From: Glutinoglossum americanum
Lineage: Eukaryota; Ascomycota; Geoglossomycetes; Geoglossales; Geoglossaceae
NCBI GenBank assembly: GCA_020080175.1
Contig: JAGHQL010000173.1
Coordinates: 1 to 58,923, forward strand
Direction: 5' to 3'
DNA length: 58,923 nt
The notes beneath the pieces are model-generated. The model made no database searches and had not been told where the DNA came from. It saw nothing but the letters and a program-made list of their open reading frames with translations. Both the position numbers and the translations under genes were made by a program. Below are positions 31,196 through 44,200 of the stretch, piece after piece (the stretch's first letter is position 1; each line of letters begins with the position of its first letter).

Positions 31196-33271
31196 ATGGC
31201 GCACTTGACTAGTAACGATCACGCAGAACGTTACGCTTCAACGTTCCCCCTGCCAACAAATCCTTATCCATCCTCATCTTCCGAATCGTCGTCTCCAAAA
31301 TCGGGCGACCTCACACCAGCGCTCGTAAATGCTACAATAGCGAGCAGAATTCACCCACCGGACATGGACATCTCACCATCTGGACACCGTCGGCAAAGGA
31401 GCTCGCTAACGGGTGGAGCAGCTAGTAACCAGGAGTGTGATGGGTCCAGTTCGCGGCAACAACGGTTAGAGGATCTGAGCGCGGGTGGGGAGAGGGGCAG
31501 CTATTCTTCAGATGAGGAGCCGACCCGTGGGAATCTAGCGTCGGATTACTCTGACGATAGCGAGAGCTTGGAATTGGAAGAACTTGAATCGGAAGATGGC
31601 GTTGAAGATGACGAAGAGACAGGTTTAACTGCAAAGGAACGGGGAAGGCGACGGAGACGGAAGAGGAGAAATGCAAGGGTGGATGAGAGGATAATTGGAG
31701 GCTCGAAGGTGACGAAGGAGGAGGAGAGAGAGGCCGATCAAAGTGTCCTGAAACGGTCAATCATCAATATAATCCTAATAGGGCTATGGTACGTGCGGCG
31801 AAGATGGCAGAATAATGGGTTGCTTTACTGCTAACTCTATATCGCAGGTACACGTTTTCCTTATCGATATCCATCGTAAGTCAGCCTTTTAGTCTTAGGC
31901 CTGCTACGAGCTTTGGCAATGCTGATAGACGACAGTACAATAAATGGATGTTCTCGCCTGAACATCTCAATTTCCATTTCCCACTATTCACCACCAGTAT
32001 GCATATGTTAGTTCAATTTAGTCTCGCATCCCTGGTCCTATACATATTTCCTCGATTTCGACCACAGCACTCGGATTCCGATCGCAACATCTCTCATCCT
32101 AGGTCAGAGGATGGGGATAAAAAGCCTTACATGACGAGATGGTTCTATATATCTAGAATCGGTCCCTGTGGCATTGCCACAGGTCTTGATATCGGACTGG
32201 GAAACATGAGTCTTAAATTCATCACCCTGGCTTTCTATAGTAGGTTTTCTGCCCTTTTGATGTGGGGAATACCTTGGGCTAACTTTCATCTTCTCAAAAG
32301 CAATGTGTAAATCCTCGTCTCTGGCCTTCGTTCTCATGTTCGCCTTCTTGTTCCACCTTGAAGCTCCTAGCATAAAACTTGTCCTCATTATCTTTACTAT
32401 GATTGTCGGAGTGGTTATGATGGTTGCAGGCGAAGCTGCTTTCAATGCGCTCGGGTTCGTCCTCGTCATAACTGCTGCATTCGCCTCCGGGTTCCGTTGG
32501 GCACTCACGCAAATACTCCTCCTCCGGAACCCCGCAACCGGTAACCCATTCAGTTCGATATTCTTCCTGGCACCGGTTATGTTCCTGAGCATATTGGTCA
32601 TTGCAATTCCTGTCGAGGGACCAGGGCTCCTTCTACAGCGCTTTTCCGAGCTAGTAGCTAATAAGGGCGTCCTCCTTGGATCTGGCATGCTGATATTCCC
32701 TGGTGTGATAGCATTTCTCATGACATCCAGCGAATTTGCGTAAGACTTCCTGCACCCCCTCCTCCCATCACCGCTTGACTCCCTTAGCGCAATATCGGGC
32801 AAGGCTCACCCTCTAAATTTGATCCATAGGCTCCTCCAACGCACTAGCGTCGTTACCCTTAGCATATGTGGTATTTTCAAGGAGGTCATCACCATATCCG
32901 CCGCCGCAATCGTATTTCACGACCCACTCACCCCCGTCAATCTCTCTGGCTTAATCATAACTATCGCGAGCATCGCTGCGTATAATTACATCAAAATCAA
33001 GAAAATGCGCCAGGAAGCAGTGCTGGAAACAGTCGTTGCCCACCAGCATGGGGAGCATCATCACGGCGGGGACCCAAGAGGCCATACGGAATCAAGAGAT
33101 TGGTATGCTCGAGTTGCCGAGAACGAACCGCAGGATGATGAGGAGATAGTCGATGAGGGGCACGGTCTACAGGCCCGCGATGGGGTCATGGATCCGCAAG
33201 ATGACCAGAACCCTAAACCGCCACAGAAAGGCTTGCCGACCACGAGCCCGCGGCATTCTTTGGAGCAATAG
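31196..33271 (+). CDS. SLC35C2/Ymd8-type nucleotide-sugar transporter family protein
   Basis: Multi-pass membrane protein of the drug/metabolite transporter superfamily, probably in Golgi or ER. Exons are 31196-31788, 31848-31875 (28 nt), 31936-32239, 32301-32739 and 32830-33271, giving 601 residues with all phases consistent. After a ~185-residue disordered acidic N-terminus come IIINIILIGLWYTFSLSISIYNKWMF (TM1 with the typical YNKW), [31 protein letters not shown], and then repeated hydrophobic segments through TSVVTLSICGIFKEVITISAAAIVF and LIITIASIAAYNYIKIKKM. The first 11 residues of TM1 lie in the 28-nt exon. The tail is acidic and His-rich. The substrate is not inferable; human SLC35C2 is linked to GDP-fucose. 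Confidence 0.9.
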
Positions 33272-34533
33272 CATTTCCCATTACCCCCCTATGGAGGCCC
33301 ATCCTCGCGCGATGCAATGCCCCTCAGCTGCCTCGCGCCGGTAAAGAGGCGTACACGTATGCATTTCCCCAAAGGCGTTTGCTCATTTGTTTTGGTGGTG
33401 GGTGTCGGTGGCTTCGTTTGGTTTTCGTTCTCGAGTTGCAGCGGGGGGATATATTTCCTGTATGTTTGTATAGTACATACATCCCATGTTAATTTTCCTT
33501 CTTTTTTTTTTAGAGGTTCCACTGCATCGCGCGGTAAAAATGTCCAGCGTTTTTTCGTTTTTTTTTTTTTTTTTTGTGGTCCATCATACGGTCCTCTGGG
33601 CACTTTGTTCCCGTCCCCACAAAACCAACCATGCATATCCCAGGGATTTATTTTAGTTATGCCGCGGGAGGGCATCTCCGTTGGGGCTTTTCTTCCTCTC
33701 TTCGTTGCGGGGTATGCATGCTATATGTTTCTACGTATCTAGGAAACGTACTGTAAGCATGTATGTATATACAATCGCTATCACCTATTGCAGCCACAGT
33801 GCCCGAGGGATGTATAGGTGAACAGATGGGGTCGTTTTAATTCTTCTCGAAGAAGTTGGGGTTAGCTTGTAGGGAGGGGCGCATCTCTCTAGTAGTGTTT
33901 TCCACAACTGACGATCCGGGTTTTGGGGTCCAGAGCGGTTAAATATCTACATATCTCTCGAATTAGGCTAGTGAAGAATAGGGGAGGCTCCCTTCTAGGT
34001 TTTACAATTCTCAATCTCACCCGGCGATCTCAAGTTGTCAAAAAGAGAAAGATACCGATATGTAACCATGACTATTTTCTCACTTCTGAGGAAAACCAAA
34101 AGGTTTTTATTGTCTCCTGCTCTAAGATAAGTTGAACACCCTCACCCCAGTTTCTACGGATTGTAAGTGACCCTTCATCCCACTCACTCGCTCCCGCCAC
34201 TTTTATAACAGTAATAAACCATGTCAAATCAAGAGCCATCAATAACACACCCTGCTAAGAGGTCGAATGAAATGTTGTGTGAAGGGGCTGAGCGGGGAAA
34301 AAGAAACTGACAGGAATAAGACAGACACACGGAGAGCTGGCAACACCCTCGCAAAACGCCGTGCTGATGCATGCAACTGTTCGGATATGAAAAAGCCAAG
34401 GTAATATGAAGTGGCAAACGTGCCGCTCCAGGAACACAGACAACCCCGGATAAAGAGGCCAAAAAGGTCGGCAATGCAGATTACTATAAAAGACAGACGA
34501 GATCCCCTCCACATTAGTGGTGATGAGTCACTA
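33272..34533. other. Gene-free convergent interval
   Basis: About 1.26 kb between the SLC35 and STIMATE-family stop codons. It holds T-rich tracts (33503-33512, 33557-33575) and AT-rich DNA near 34040-34120. Short open frames are present but none resembles a protein. Probably long 3' untranslated regions. Confidence 0.4.
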
Positions 34534-35766
34534 CTACCGCGCTTCATCCTCTATGTGAGCTCCGTTATCATATTTCCCCTCTGCTGTTATCTGGGACGCC
34601 CTGGCGCTATTACTCGAGCTCCCCACAACGGTAGGGGTATCATCGCCATCCGTAGCAGGGTTATATTCTTGTAAGCCCCGTGTGATGAGTTTTGTCGGGG
34701 CGTTCCTCGATTTGCGAATTAGCGCCTCGTTAGCACCGTCCGAGACATGTATCCGTAGGTTTGGTTCCTTCTTGTCTTTCGGTTCGATATCCTCCTCATC
34801 ATCGCTTAGGAGTGTGTCAGTGCTGCTCCTCGTCGATCCCGACTCATCAAAACCGGTGTTACCACGCGGTCTCCTGGAGTCAGCATCATCGGTGCCACTG
34901 TCTACAATCGGTAATCGTTCGAGATCGCTTGAACCGCTGCGATCCTTTATGAAACTATCGATGATATAATATTGCATTGCGTTCATGATCAACGGGAACA
35001 GCAGCATCACGAAGAAGACCTGGACCCTCTCATCGCCTTCAGTCCATCTAAGTGCCCAGTCGCCGATCCACGATATCCAGGGGCAGATGCTAAAGATGAA
35101 GAGGACGCAGAGCTTCATGCCCAAGAGCCCGAGGAAGTAGATCAAGGACTGCTTGAGCCACCATGAAGCACGAGGGGGTTGACCGTAGTTACCAGATTGG
35201 ATCGATTCGACAGGTTCGCCAAAGGTGGTTAAAGCGAAGGCGCGGGTGAGAAGACGGAGGAGAAAGATGAGAATAGGTATACCTAAGGTTGTCTGCGAAG
35301 AAATTTAGTGCATATCCATCGGGGTAGGAAAAGGGACGCTTACGTCAATGGCAAGGTTTAGTAAGTAGAAGGAGCACGGATTTGGTTGGAAATTCCCTTC
35401 ATCCTTAGCCGCCAATCCTGGAGTGACCACCGTCTTGACCGTAAACTGGCCTGCAGACAGCATCGACATGAATAAATTGGCTAGATGCACCAAGATAGAC
35501 CCGACAACCTGCTTCGATGCGTCAAACGCCCACACCTTCAACGGCCGTTGTGGCCTTTCTCTATAGCGTTTCCACACTAAAGACAACAATGCTAGGCCCC
35601 CCAAGGCCGCTTGCACAAAGAGCGCGAAAGGCCCTAGAAGCTTACACTCGCCATTATCCTCATCACCATCGCCATGTGGTCCTTTTCCCGATGCCATCAC
35701 TGCTGTGGCTGTTGCCCCCACAACAGTTAATAGCGTACTTGTAGGGACCATTTCGGCGACCTCCAT
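34534..35766 (-). CDS. STIMATE/TMEM110-family vacuolar-type membrane protein
   Basis: Homologue of human STIMATE (ER-plasma-membrane contact regulator of STIM1) and of yeast YPL162C, a vacuolar membrane protein. Exons are 35344-35766 and 34534-35292 (51-nt intron), giving 393 residues. The signature block CKLLGPFALFVQAALGGLALLSLVWKR then VWAFDASKQVVGSILVHLANLFMSML is followed by CSFYLLNLAIDTTLGIPILIFLLRLL, LKQSLIYFLGLLGMKLCVLFIF and VFFVMLLFPLIMNAMQYYIID: about five membrane spans. The tail is acidic and disordered. I chose the first ATG (35766). The frame stays open about 230 nt upstream without an ATG, back to a CTAG acceptor-like site, and encodes a hydrophobic stretch. Confidence 0.88.
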
Positions 35767-36979
35767 TCCCCGCCGTATGAACTGGGGATTGGAGTGCCTC
35801 TCGATGTTGTGCCTGCGTGGGCTGAGGGGTGCAGCTACGTATTTGCCGATACGTGTTGTACTAAACACCGTAGCAGATGGTAGATCACCCGGCGGCTGTA
35901 GAAGCAATGGCTTGACTCGTGGAAAACCGAATGATAGGAAGACGAAGAGGAGATAAGCGGTTGTGACGAATAGGAAGAGAGTTAAAGGTCGGTAACCACA
36001 ACCACTCGGTGAATTCTAGAATTTGTAGTCAGACAACACAATGCCTTTCCAGCTCCCGTAGTAGGCACCACCTGCCGATTCACACGTATTCCGTTGAAGA
36101 CTGGTCTCTCTCTAGGAGGCTCAATGGGTGGTGTCAAGCAGACTCGCTTCGGTCCATGTCAGTTTCAAGGGAGGTATTGTGTCCAACCGCTGAAGAAACG
36201 CCTGCGAAGGGGCGAATCTGCAGAGAAGTCGTGTGTTGGTATCACTGTTATCGGGAAAGAAGTGGGTTGGGGAGATGGACAAATCTATAGCTGTCCTCTC
36301 CCTTTCCTTCTCAGCTTAGTGGGCGGCGATGAGGCAGTGGGTGAGCGTAGGCACCACCCGTTGTGAGGCGAAGCCTGGTGAAGCTCGTCTGTTTAGGGTT
36401 AGTGCGCAAATGTCACGGCACATAGAGGGTGCTGTGCTCTGCGTCACAATTCCTTATTCTCACGTGGGCGACGATGAGGATGATATTGTTCTTCAGGCGC
36501 ATCAATACTACATGTACTGAGCCGGAGTAGATCGATAATAGACATTTTGAATGGGATCTGGACCCTTGGGGGCTAAGATGGATCACTAACTGTCACGTGC
36601 TTTCGCTCTACCGGATTAGAGGTAGACAAGAATGATGTCAATTTGATTTTCCCAAAATCCCACGGCTTTCGTACATAGGAAAGCAGCAAGTGGGGAGGAT
36701 AGCTGAATTAGTGAGAAGCCGTAAAAGGTATTCCACCCATCCAGTCTATCGAAAATAAAATCAACAAGCCGAAGCCACTGCTCCCGACAAATTAACCACC
36801 TTTCTCCGCCGACCGACGCGTCCATTGCTTCAATTTGTAATGCCCGTCCGTCAAACGCCAGTTACCGAAAATAGAACACATAGAAAAAGGGAGGCTGCCT
36901 GTAAGGCGGATGCTCTTTTAGATGCCGGATAGCCATCATAATCCCCTCCTGGATATTGATAGATGGCCCCCCACTAGGG
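35767..36979. other. STIMATE-family upstream region / SF3B6 3' flank
   Basis: About 1.2 kb. The part next to the STIMATE-family gene has an ATG-less open frame in phase with it (35767-36010). Further up is one tiny frame, ATG at about 36158 ending after seven codons. The rest (36200-36900) shows no coding signal that I recognise. Confidence 0.45.
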
Positions 36980-37786
36980 TTAATCTATCCCATGCTGTTT
37001 TTTCAGCTTTTCTAAATTCTCTTGGCGTTCAGCGAGATTCTCTTTCGAACGAGCCATCTTCTCTGGTTGGTGGTATAATACTACAGGTTCACCGTCAGGT
37101 TAGCTGTGAACATAAGACGCCAAAATAACACGACTCAAGCCCGTCTATATCTCAAAGAGGAATGAAATTAGGTGGTAGATGTCATGTAAGGGGATACGAC
37201 GGTTTCCTAGACATACCGACGAGATACCGATTTTGAAAATTGAACCCGTTGAGCTTATCACAGGCCTGTTTCGCATCCATTACGTCCTCGTATACAACAA
37301 ACGCGGTGCCTTTGGTGTTGTTCGCAATCCCCTGGCGAATTTGACTATTCCGGAAAGGAGGAAGTCAGCGCGCCACGATAACCCCAGCTCCACCGCTGAT
37401 CTACCTCCTAATCCTAAAGGGGCATTTGAGGGAATTCCAAACCCACCGTATCGACCCAAATTTGCCAAAAAGATCGAAGAGTTCTTCGGCGCTGACGTTG
37501 TAGCTGTAAAGTCCCTGCGCATTTAGCCTTGCCCCTTCGCTGACACGCCCGAGTGATTTCTCGAGTCTAACGGTTGTAGGGTTTTAATCGCAGCATATTC
37601 AAGTAGGCTGAACGGACCTCAGATTCTTGACGAATAAAGCTCTAAAAATCAGTTGCAGTTATTGCGTTAGCCCATGGACCGACATCTCAATGCGGGAGTA
37701 CAACAGAACCATCCGAGATACGCAAACCGTAGAGCTACTAGAACTTACCTGTTGACCTCAGGAGCAAGCTTCCCACCTCGACTCAT
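36980..37786 (-). CDS. SF3B6: Splicing factor 3b subunit 6 (SF3B14/p14)
   Basis: RRM protein of the U2 snRNP SF3b complex that contacts the branch-site adenosine region. Five exons, 37749-37786, 37618-37641 (24 nt), 37447-37503, 37217-37344 and 36980-37080, encode 115 residues with all phases consistent. The product reads [13 protein letters not shown], then [27 protein letters not shown] (RNP2 region), [23 protein letters not shown] (RNP1 region), and [14 protein letters not shown] with a basic helical tail. This closely follows human p14. Introns are 107, 114, 102 and 136 nt; the second uses a GTCCGT donor, also seen in the GRASP gene. Intron content is larger than exon content. No frame-only search finds this gene because every exon is short. 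Confidence 0.93.
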
Positions 37787-38240
37787 ATCTTTCTAGCCTT
37801 CTCGCCTTCGTTGTAAGGCAGTTGTTTTATGTTTAGGAGGTATCGAACGTACTGATGGGATTGATAGGAGGTAGGTGGAAAAGTCGCGGTGGTGTTGTGC
37901 ACTTGTAATAATTAGGCGATGGGTTTGAGCCGCATTCACTTTTGCAAGTTGTTATTTGCCCAGTATCCACAAGAACTTCGCACGTTTTTATATACCATAC
38001 TAGTAATGGGCAGAATAGCATTCATACCTTGGTAGGAGTATGGAATTATTTTTATAGCGTCTAGCAACTGTAGTAATGACATCTGCAGAAACAAAACCAT
38101 TTCAAAGTGCTAGTTTGAGCAACAATCCATAATAGAGACCATTGCGACCACCAAAGACAAACACCATTTAAAGTTGAATCCCTTAAAAAAGATTTTCAGA
38201 TACAATGTAACGCCAGAACGAACCTTGTTGTCGGAATCAT
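37787..38240. other. Interval between SF3B6 and JHD1
   Basis: About 450 bp, AT-rich. It contains the SF3B6 promoter and the JHD1 3' flank. No gene seen. Confidence 0.4.
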
Positions 38241-41200
38241 TCACTTCAAGCCTTTTCTTCGAAGCCCAAATTCCATTTCTTTCGCCAACCTCCAGCTCTC
38301 CTCATCAACTTCGCTGATCTTTTCTTCGTCGTCAGCTGCACTCCCACCTTCTAGAAAAGGGGTCTTTCCCCTGCCTGCACCGTGGGCGGCCAGCGAAGCA
38401 TCGTCTCCTGCAGCAAAGATGGATCCTGGTCGACTGAGAGGTGCAGTTTTGCATGGCGTGATGACAGGCCTACCAGATTTTCGAGCATAAGTTTTCCCGG
38501 GACTCGGGAATTCCAGATTCGGTGACATGCTTTTATAGTTCATATGCGGTGCCGGCGTACGGCTTGCTTCCCTTCCGTTTGGGCGATGTTTGTTGTAACT
38601 CCCTGTGGTGCTCGCGGCCGAGAAGCGTTGCACTCCTTTGGTCTCCCGCTTAGAACGTCGACGGTGTTGCTCTGGGGATGGAGATGGTGATTTCGGCGTA
38701 ATACCTTTCTCCTGTGGGTTTGTCTTGGCCTGGGACTCCGCCTTGGTCTTGGGCTCTGTCCCGGCCCCAGGATCGGGTTCTGGTGACGACATATCTAGCT
38801 CCGACAATGGAGAATCTGGAGGAGATGAAAGATCGTCGGTTGAGGAGTCAAGTTCCAATTTTTCGGATGATGATAGCTCAGCTTCTGCGCCACCGTGGTC
38901 CGCCAGTTCGAGTTCCTTTCGCCTAGGATAGCTTTGGTCGCGTTCTGCCCTTTGGCTGCGTTCTGCCTGCCTGGCATCTGCGCGCTCTGTTGCTCTATCG
39001 TTAGATTGCAAGTTGCCCTGTTCAGCCCGGCCCTGAGCGGGTAGTTCGGTCTTTGTCTGCTCATTTGCCAGTTCAGATGATATCGGGGGAGGCTCTACAG
39101 GTTCCGCATCCATACGCTCGGCTTCAGCTTGATCCTTCTTCTCATGCTCGGCTTCGATCCGCACTGTCCGCGCCTCCTGACGCTCGTGAATACTAGACGC
39201 CCTAGCCTCCCTTTGATCTGGATCGGCGTGTGCTGTATCTGTCTTGCTGTGCTTGAAACTCACTTGCCCTATCTCTAACTTTGGGCCCTCAGGTACAGTC
39301 TGCACGAACCCTAACGCCTCATGCCCTGGGTCAATGTGCCCAGTTTCCATTTCTCTACGCTCGGACCCGGTTTGTGCCATCTCCGCCTCTGTGCGTTTGA
39401 GTTCAGCGTGTTCGGTTTCCGGCTTTCTGTGTTCTGGCTCAACCTTCCTGACTTCAGTCTCCCCACGCCCAAGCTTAATCTGTCCTATCTTCGTATTCAC
39501 GTGCTTGGTTCCAACGTTCTCTATCTCTACCCGTTTAGAGATAGATTGCTCACGCTCGCTTCTAGGACCATATGGTGTTGTCTCCTGAGTAATGGTAGGA
39601 CCGTCTGTAAGGCGCCCTCCTATATGCTGTGACTTGCCCTGAACCATGTACTGACCGGATTTCAGAGAACTAGTGCTATTTGGCCAATTTATGGCATTGC
39701 CTGGGTTGATCTCAGCTGCGGATGCCATATTCAGAGTTGGCGCAGCTAAAGGTGTTGAGATAAGTCGACTTGCGTCTGGACTGTTAGCATTCGTGTTCGC
39801 ATTTGTGCGACTGTCTGGGGGCGAAGTCATAACGGCACCCTGTGGCTTTGCTGATGGTATTGGGGCTGCGCTATGCTGAATAACCATCTGTACACCGCTT
39901 TCCGCGCCTACCTCCTTATCGATGCGGGATGCTTCCTCACGGAGGAGCTGGCGTTCCGAGGCATCTACCAGTACTGTCGGAACGTTTGGGAGTTGTTGCA
40001 ACCCCCCCCTATTGGGCTCTTTCCTTTGGGTTTGTTGCAAAGTGCTCGGCATGGCCAATGTCATGTAAGGGAACCGTTTCTCCGTATCTAGTGCACGTCG
40101 ACCGGCAATCTCGGCAGCTAATTTCTGCCTGTGAGCTGAGATGTCAAATGACCGGAGGGGGTCGGGAATCCCGGGTCTGACTCTAATGACGTCGGTCAGG
40201 CTCTCAGAAATATTGCTAAAGGTACTCGTAATCTCTGGTTCCAGTTTGGTCTTCTTGAAATAGCGGTTTGTGTCTACAGTTCCAATGATGACCGGTCGGG
40301 CCCTTTTATTAGAGCTTGAGGCTCGAGGCATGGGTGGCTCTTGTGCCTTGATTGGGTCGACATTTCCATTCCCGTCATGAATGCAGCGGCGCTAGTGAGG
40401 CGTTAGATGTAATGCTTTTCCATTTCAATGAGGACTAAACTTACTCTGTTCTTCCGACACTTTTCGCAGGCCCTATGTTTCCCACTTGGTCCACTTGGAA
40501 CGGGAGTCGCGGATACGGTCCTTGCTGGGGTTTGCTGGTTCGGGATGAGCGAATCGGATGGGGCTCCCAAGGTAATAGGGGGTTGAGTTTGCTGAGGATC
40601 CGAGTTTGGCGGACTTATATTTTGAGAGTTCGTGTCCAGCAAGCTCTGCGCCGGAGGAGCTATATCTTTATTCGCCTCGGACCTTGGAGTTGTGTTTCTG
40701 GTCATGGAGCTTCTTTCTACTTCAGGTTCATCGGGTTCAAGCAAATCTTTATGCTTGCACCTCACGCGCCGTTTGCGACACTCATCGCAAGCAACCCTCT
40801 TGGGTCCAAGAACTGATGTCTTTGGCGTTTTAATTGGCTTGATAGGAACCAAGTTTCCGTCCACATCGCCCAACCGTAAGCCTGAAGCAGTCGTCGTTTT
40901 GGCTCGCTTGTCTCCAATAGCCTTCGGTTGGGGCTTTCTTGCGGTTGCCGTTAAAGGCGAATCTGGACCAGAACCGAAATCAGGTGTAGTTGAGTTCACC
41001 TCATTCAAGGTCGCAGCCTCCATCTGAGCCCGCTTCCGCATTGATTGTCGCCCAGGAGCCATTTCTTGAGCTGCAGCTTCTCGCTCAAGCCTTTTGATTG
41101 CCGCAGCGCTTAGCTTCTTTTCTCCAACGCCGGCTATCCCTTCACCGGGTACTGCATTTCGGTAGGCCCAGTGAGGTATAGGCTCGTTTCCACGTTTCCA

Positions 41201-44200
41201 CGCCGACCACATGGCAAATCCTTTTGCTATTTCTAGAGCATCACCATATCCTTTGGGTATCGCACGGGTCACTCTCTGTCTGGCATCGACAGTAATGCCA
41301 TCCGTTATCTTGCCTATCGATATCAATGCTGTTCGAAGCAGGTAAGACACCAGGCTTGGCAAACCGTCAAGTTCCGCCTGGGAGTAATATCGGAGATTAT
41401 AGGCTTCAGCATCGCTCATTGAGTTGACGCCCCAGTTGTTGAAATCCTGATATAATGGTATTTCGCGCCTGTAAACCTCGTCGTAATTAAACTTCTCCAC
41501 AAGTGAAAGAGGGACCGGGTCATCCTTCAGATACCGGATTGCAGTGAACCAAAGGACCCTCTGGAAACTGGGGTATCTGAACTTTCTGGGAACCTTGGTG
41601 TTCTTTTCAATCTCTGCGATTGAGATTTGCATACCATAGTGCATCCTAGTCAGGAAATTCCCCCCAATAACTAGGCTGTCTTCAGGAGTCCACACAGCGT
41701 GTATCCAACCTGAAGGGATGAGCATTGTATCGCCTGCTGAAAGATCGATGCGGATGCACTCCTTGGTCTGGTCAGGTAGAAATGTCTGGTTTTGAGCAGG
41801 AGATAAGCACCATTGCTCGTATTTCTTCAGATGCTTGGGCTTTGGCGGGATGAACAAAAAGGTCTTCTTTCCCTTCAAAATGTGGTAGAATACGGAGGAG
41901 CCTCCGAAATCAATGTGAAAATCCGTGAACGAATTTTCTACAGACATTAAGCAATAGAGCTGGACTTTTGGAAAGTCGCCCCTTGCTCTCAGGTCCGCAG
42001 GCCAAACAGAGTCTACTAGATCCATGTCCCTCACAACCTGCGGGCGTTTGACTAGTCGTCCAAGCTCGCTGGTCGAAATCTCTAAGCTGATCACATTTCG
42101 AATGAATTGCTTATTGTCGCTCTCGTAGTAATCAGCCCACTTTTTCATGTTCCATGGCCCGTCTTCCCCTTGCGATTTGACGTTGATAACTTCCACCTTT
42201 TCGGCCGGCCCGTAGAGCTGAGAAACTTTCCTGACTGTAAGGTTTTGTGGGATTACCATGTCCATGGTATCTTGGCCGTGGTTGGGACCATGCAGCTTGT
42301 CGAAATCCCCGGCAAGCCAATAGTCGATGGCTTGCTTGATAAAGACCTGAGATTCACCCTCGGAATGGTCACAGCACAGTTTGTCGACGTCGGGGGCGGT
42401 GTCTGGGCGTGGATTCATAGATGCCGGGATAACTACAGGCTCTGTCATGCCCTTCCTCTCGAAGAACTCGCGAGTGGCAGCTTCAGGTCGCAGACGAGCG
42501 AAGGATTCTGGGAGAAATTTAATAGTTCCATCCTTAATAGGTTTAACGTAGGGGTGATCTAAACTCTCCTCGGACGTCTTCACGACACCTTCGTGGAGAC
42601 CAGCATAGTCAATCGAGGTGTGGGCTCGTGAGGATTTCCGGACGACTGGACAAAACAGTTAGTGAATTTTGCGCCCAAAAGGTTCCTAAATGGTTACAGG
42701 GGGTGACACTGACATGTTGTTGGACCACACTTATCCCAGCAGGCTGTGCAACTGAACTTGTCAACACCCCTGACCTCTTTTTCAGTGAAGCCCGCACAAG
42801 CGTAGTGAAACCATCGTTTACATCCATCGCACTTGATCCAAGAAATGGTTTCAAGATAACTGTCCCCACCAAGAGAGTTTGGCAGCATCGAACAACCAGC
42901 GCAAACAGATTGCTCGGCTTCTGCGCTCAGGTCTTCCCGTCCTGGAACACTTCCCTTGGTCTCAGGATTTTGATCTGTAAAATCCTGACCATTTCCGAGG
43001 GGTGTTGAAAAAGCTCTAGTAGGTGGAAGTACATCACTACGTCCAACGCTCTGATCTTCGCTCCCCGATGCAAGTAATAGAGGATCTATCAAGCTATCCG
43101 GCACAGAATTGTGATGGTGGAGGGGCCGTCGATTTTCGGATGTCTGGGTTAGCGTCGGGGTGGCAATGCTCGCCAAGGGGCTCTGGATATCACCGCTATC
43201 GAGGGAACTAAGAGAGGCGGTTGCAGCAGCTCGTAGAGAGACCTGGGCATCGTTTAGCGGGGACGGATCTGACTCTTTCAGCGACACAGAAGCAGATGGA
43301 TGGGCGTCTTCCTGCCAGAGTTGGTGTAATTGCGGTGGGGACCCATTTCTGGAAGGAATGTCTTGGGTATTAATTAAGGTATCCTTATTCGGAGATGTGG
43401 AATGACGTGCTGCAGTATTTTGAGACCGAATATCGATAGAAGCATTAGAGTCTCCATCACTCGGGGCCTCTACTCTTTTCCAAGGATACGGCATAGGGAC
43501 GTCGGGTCGCGAGTCCTCGATGGGCTTATTCCTAGTAACCCCGGCACGAAGTTTCTTTTGCATCAGCTGTTGGGAGCCAGTAGACCCCTCATTTTGGTTC
43601 TCTTTTCGGCCAGCACTTCTGTTTGCTCTGCTAAATGGCCCAGACTTATCATCGGCCTTGATGCCTTCCTTCGCTTTAATGACACCTGGCCAGGACGATC
43701 GCGGGCCCCGAGGCTTTCCTTTCGGCCAACCCCTACGTAGTTGCTTGCTGGAACTCTTTGATTCCGATGATTGAGATTCGCCTCGCACCATATGCGAAGG
43801 TTCTGCTGGCGTTGCCTGCAGCGGCGTAGATTCCGCTTCGTCACTTTGAGTCTCGACAGCCAAATTTCCATCCTCAAGCGGATCCGGAGCGGGAGTTGTT
43901 TCCGCGGCAGGGCTATCCGTGCCTTGGGTTCCGGCTTTCTCGCCAGTAGAACGCTTCACGAATTCTCTCAATTCTTGGATAAACCCTTGGCCTCCGTCAT
44001 CAGGGCCATTGCGGTTCACTTCCACCTGGGATCCGGGAGCTACACCCCCATCCATATCCGTAATTGGGGGTATGGCTTCACCGTCAGGATCGGAAACTGC
44101 CGTTGGCCCCTCGGGTGTTTTGGCATGAGTGTGGTCATCAACGTTCACATCCACCAAACCACTCTGTCCTGCGCCGCCCGGATATGTTACGCTTGTAGTG

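Noticed and set aside
38605-39632. Several + strand frames opposite JHD1 exon 3
   Set aside because: They mirror the repetitive charged codons of JHD1; the JHD1 frame is continuous and phase-linked to the JmjC exon.
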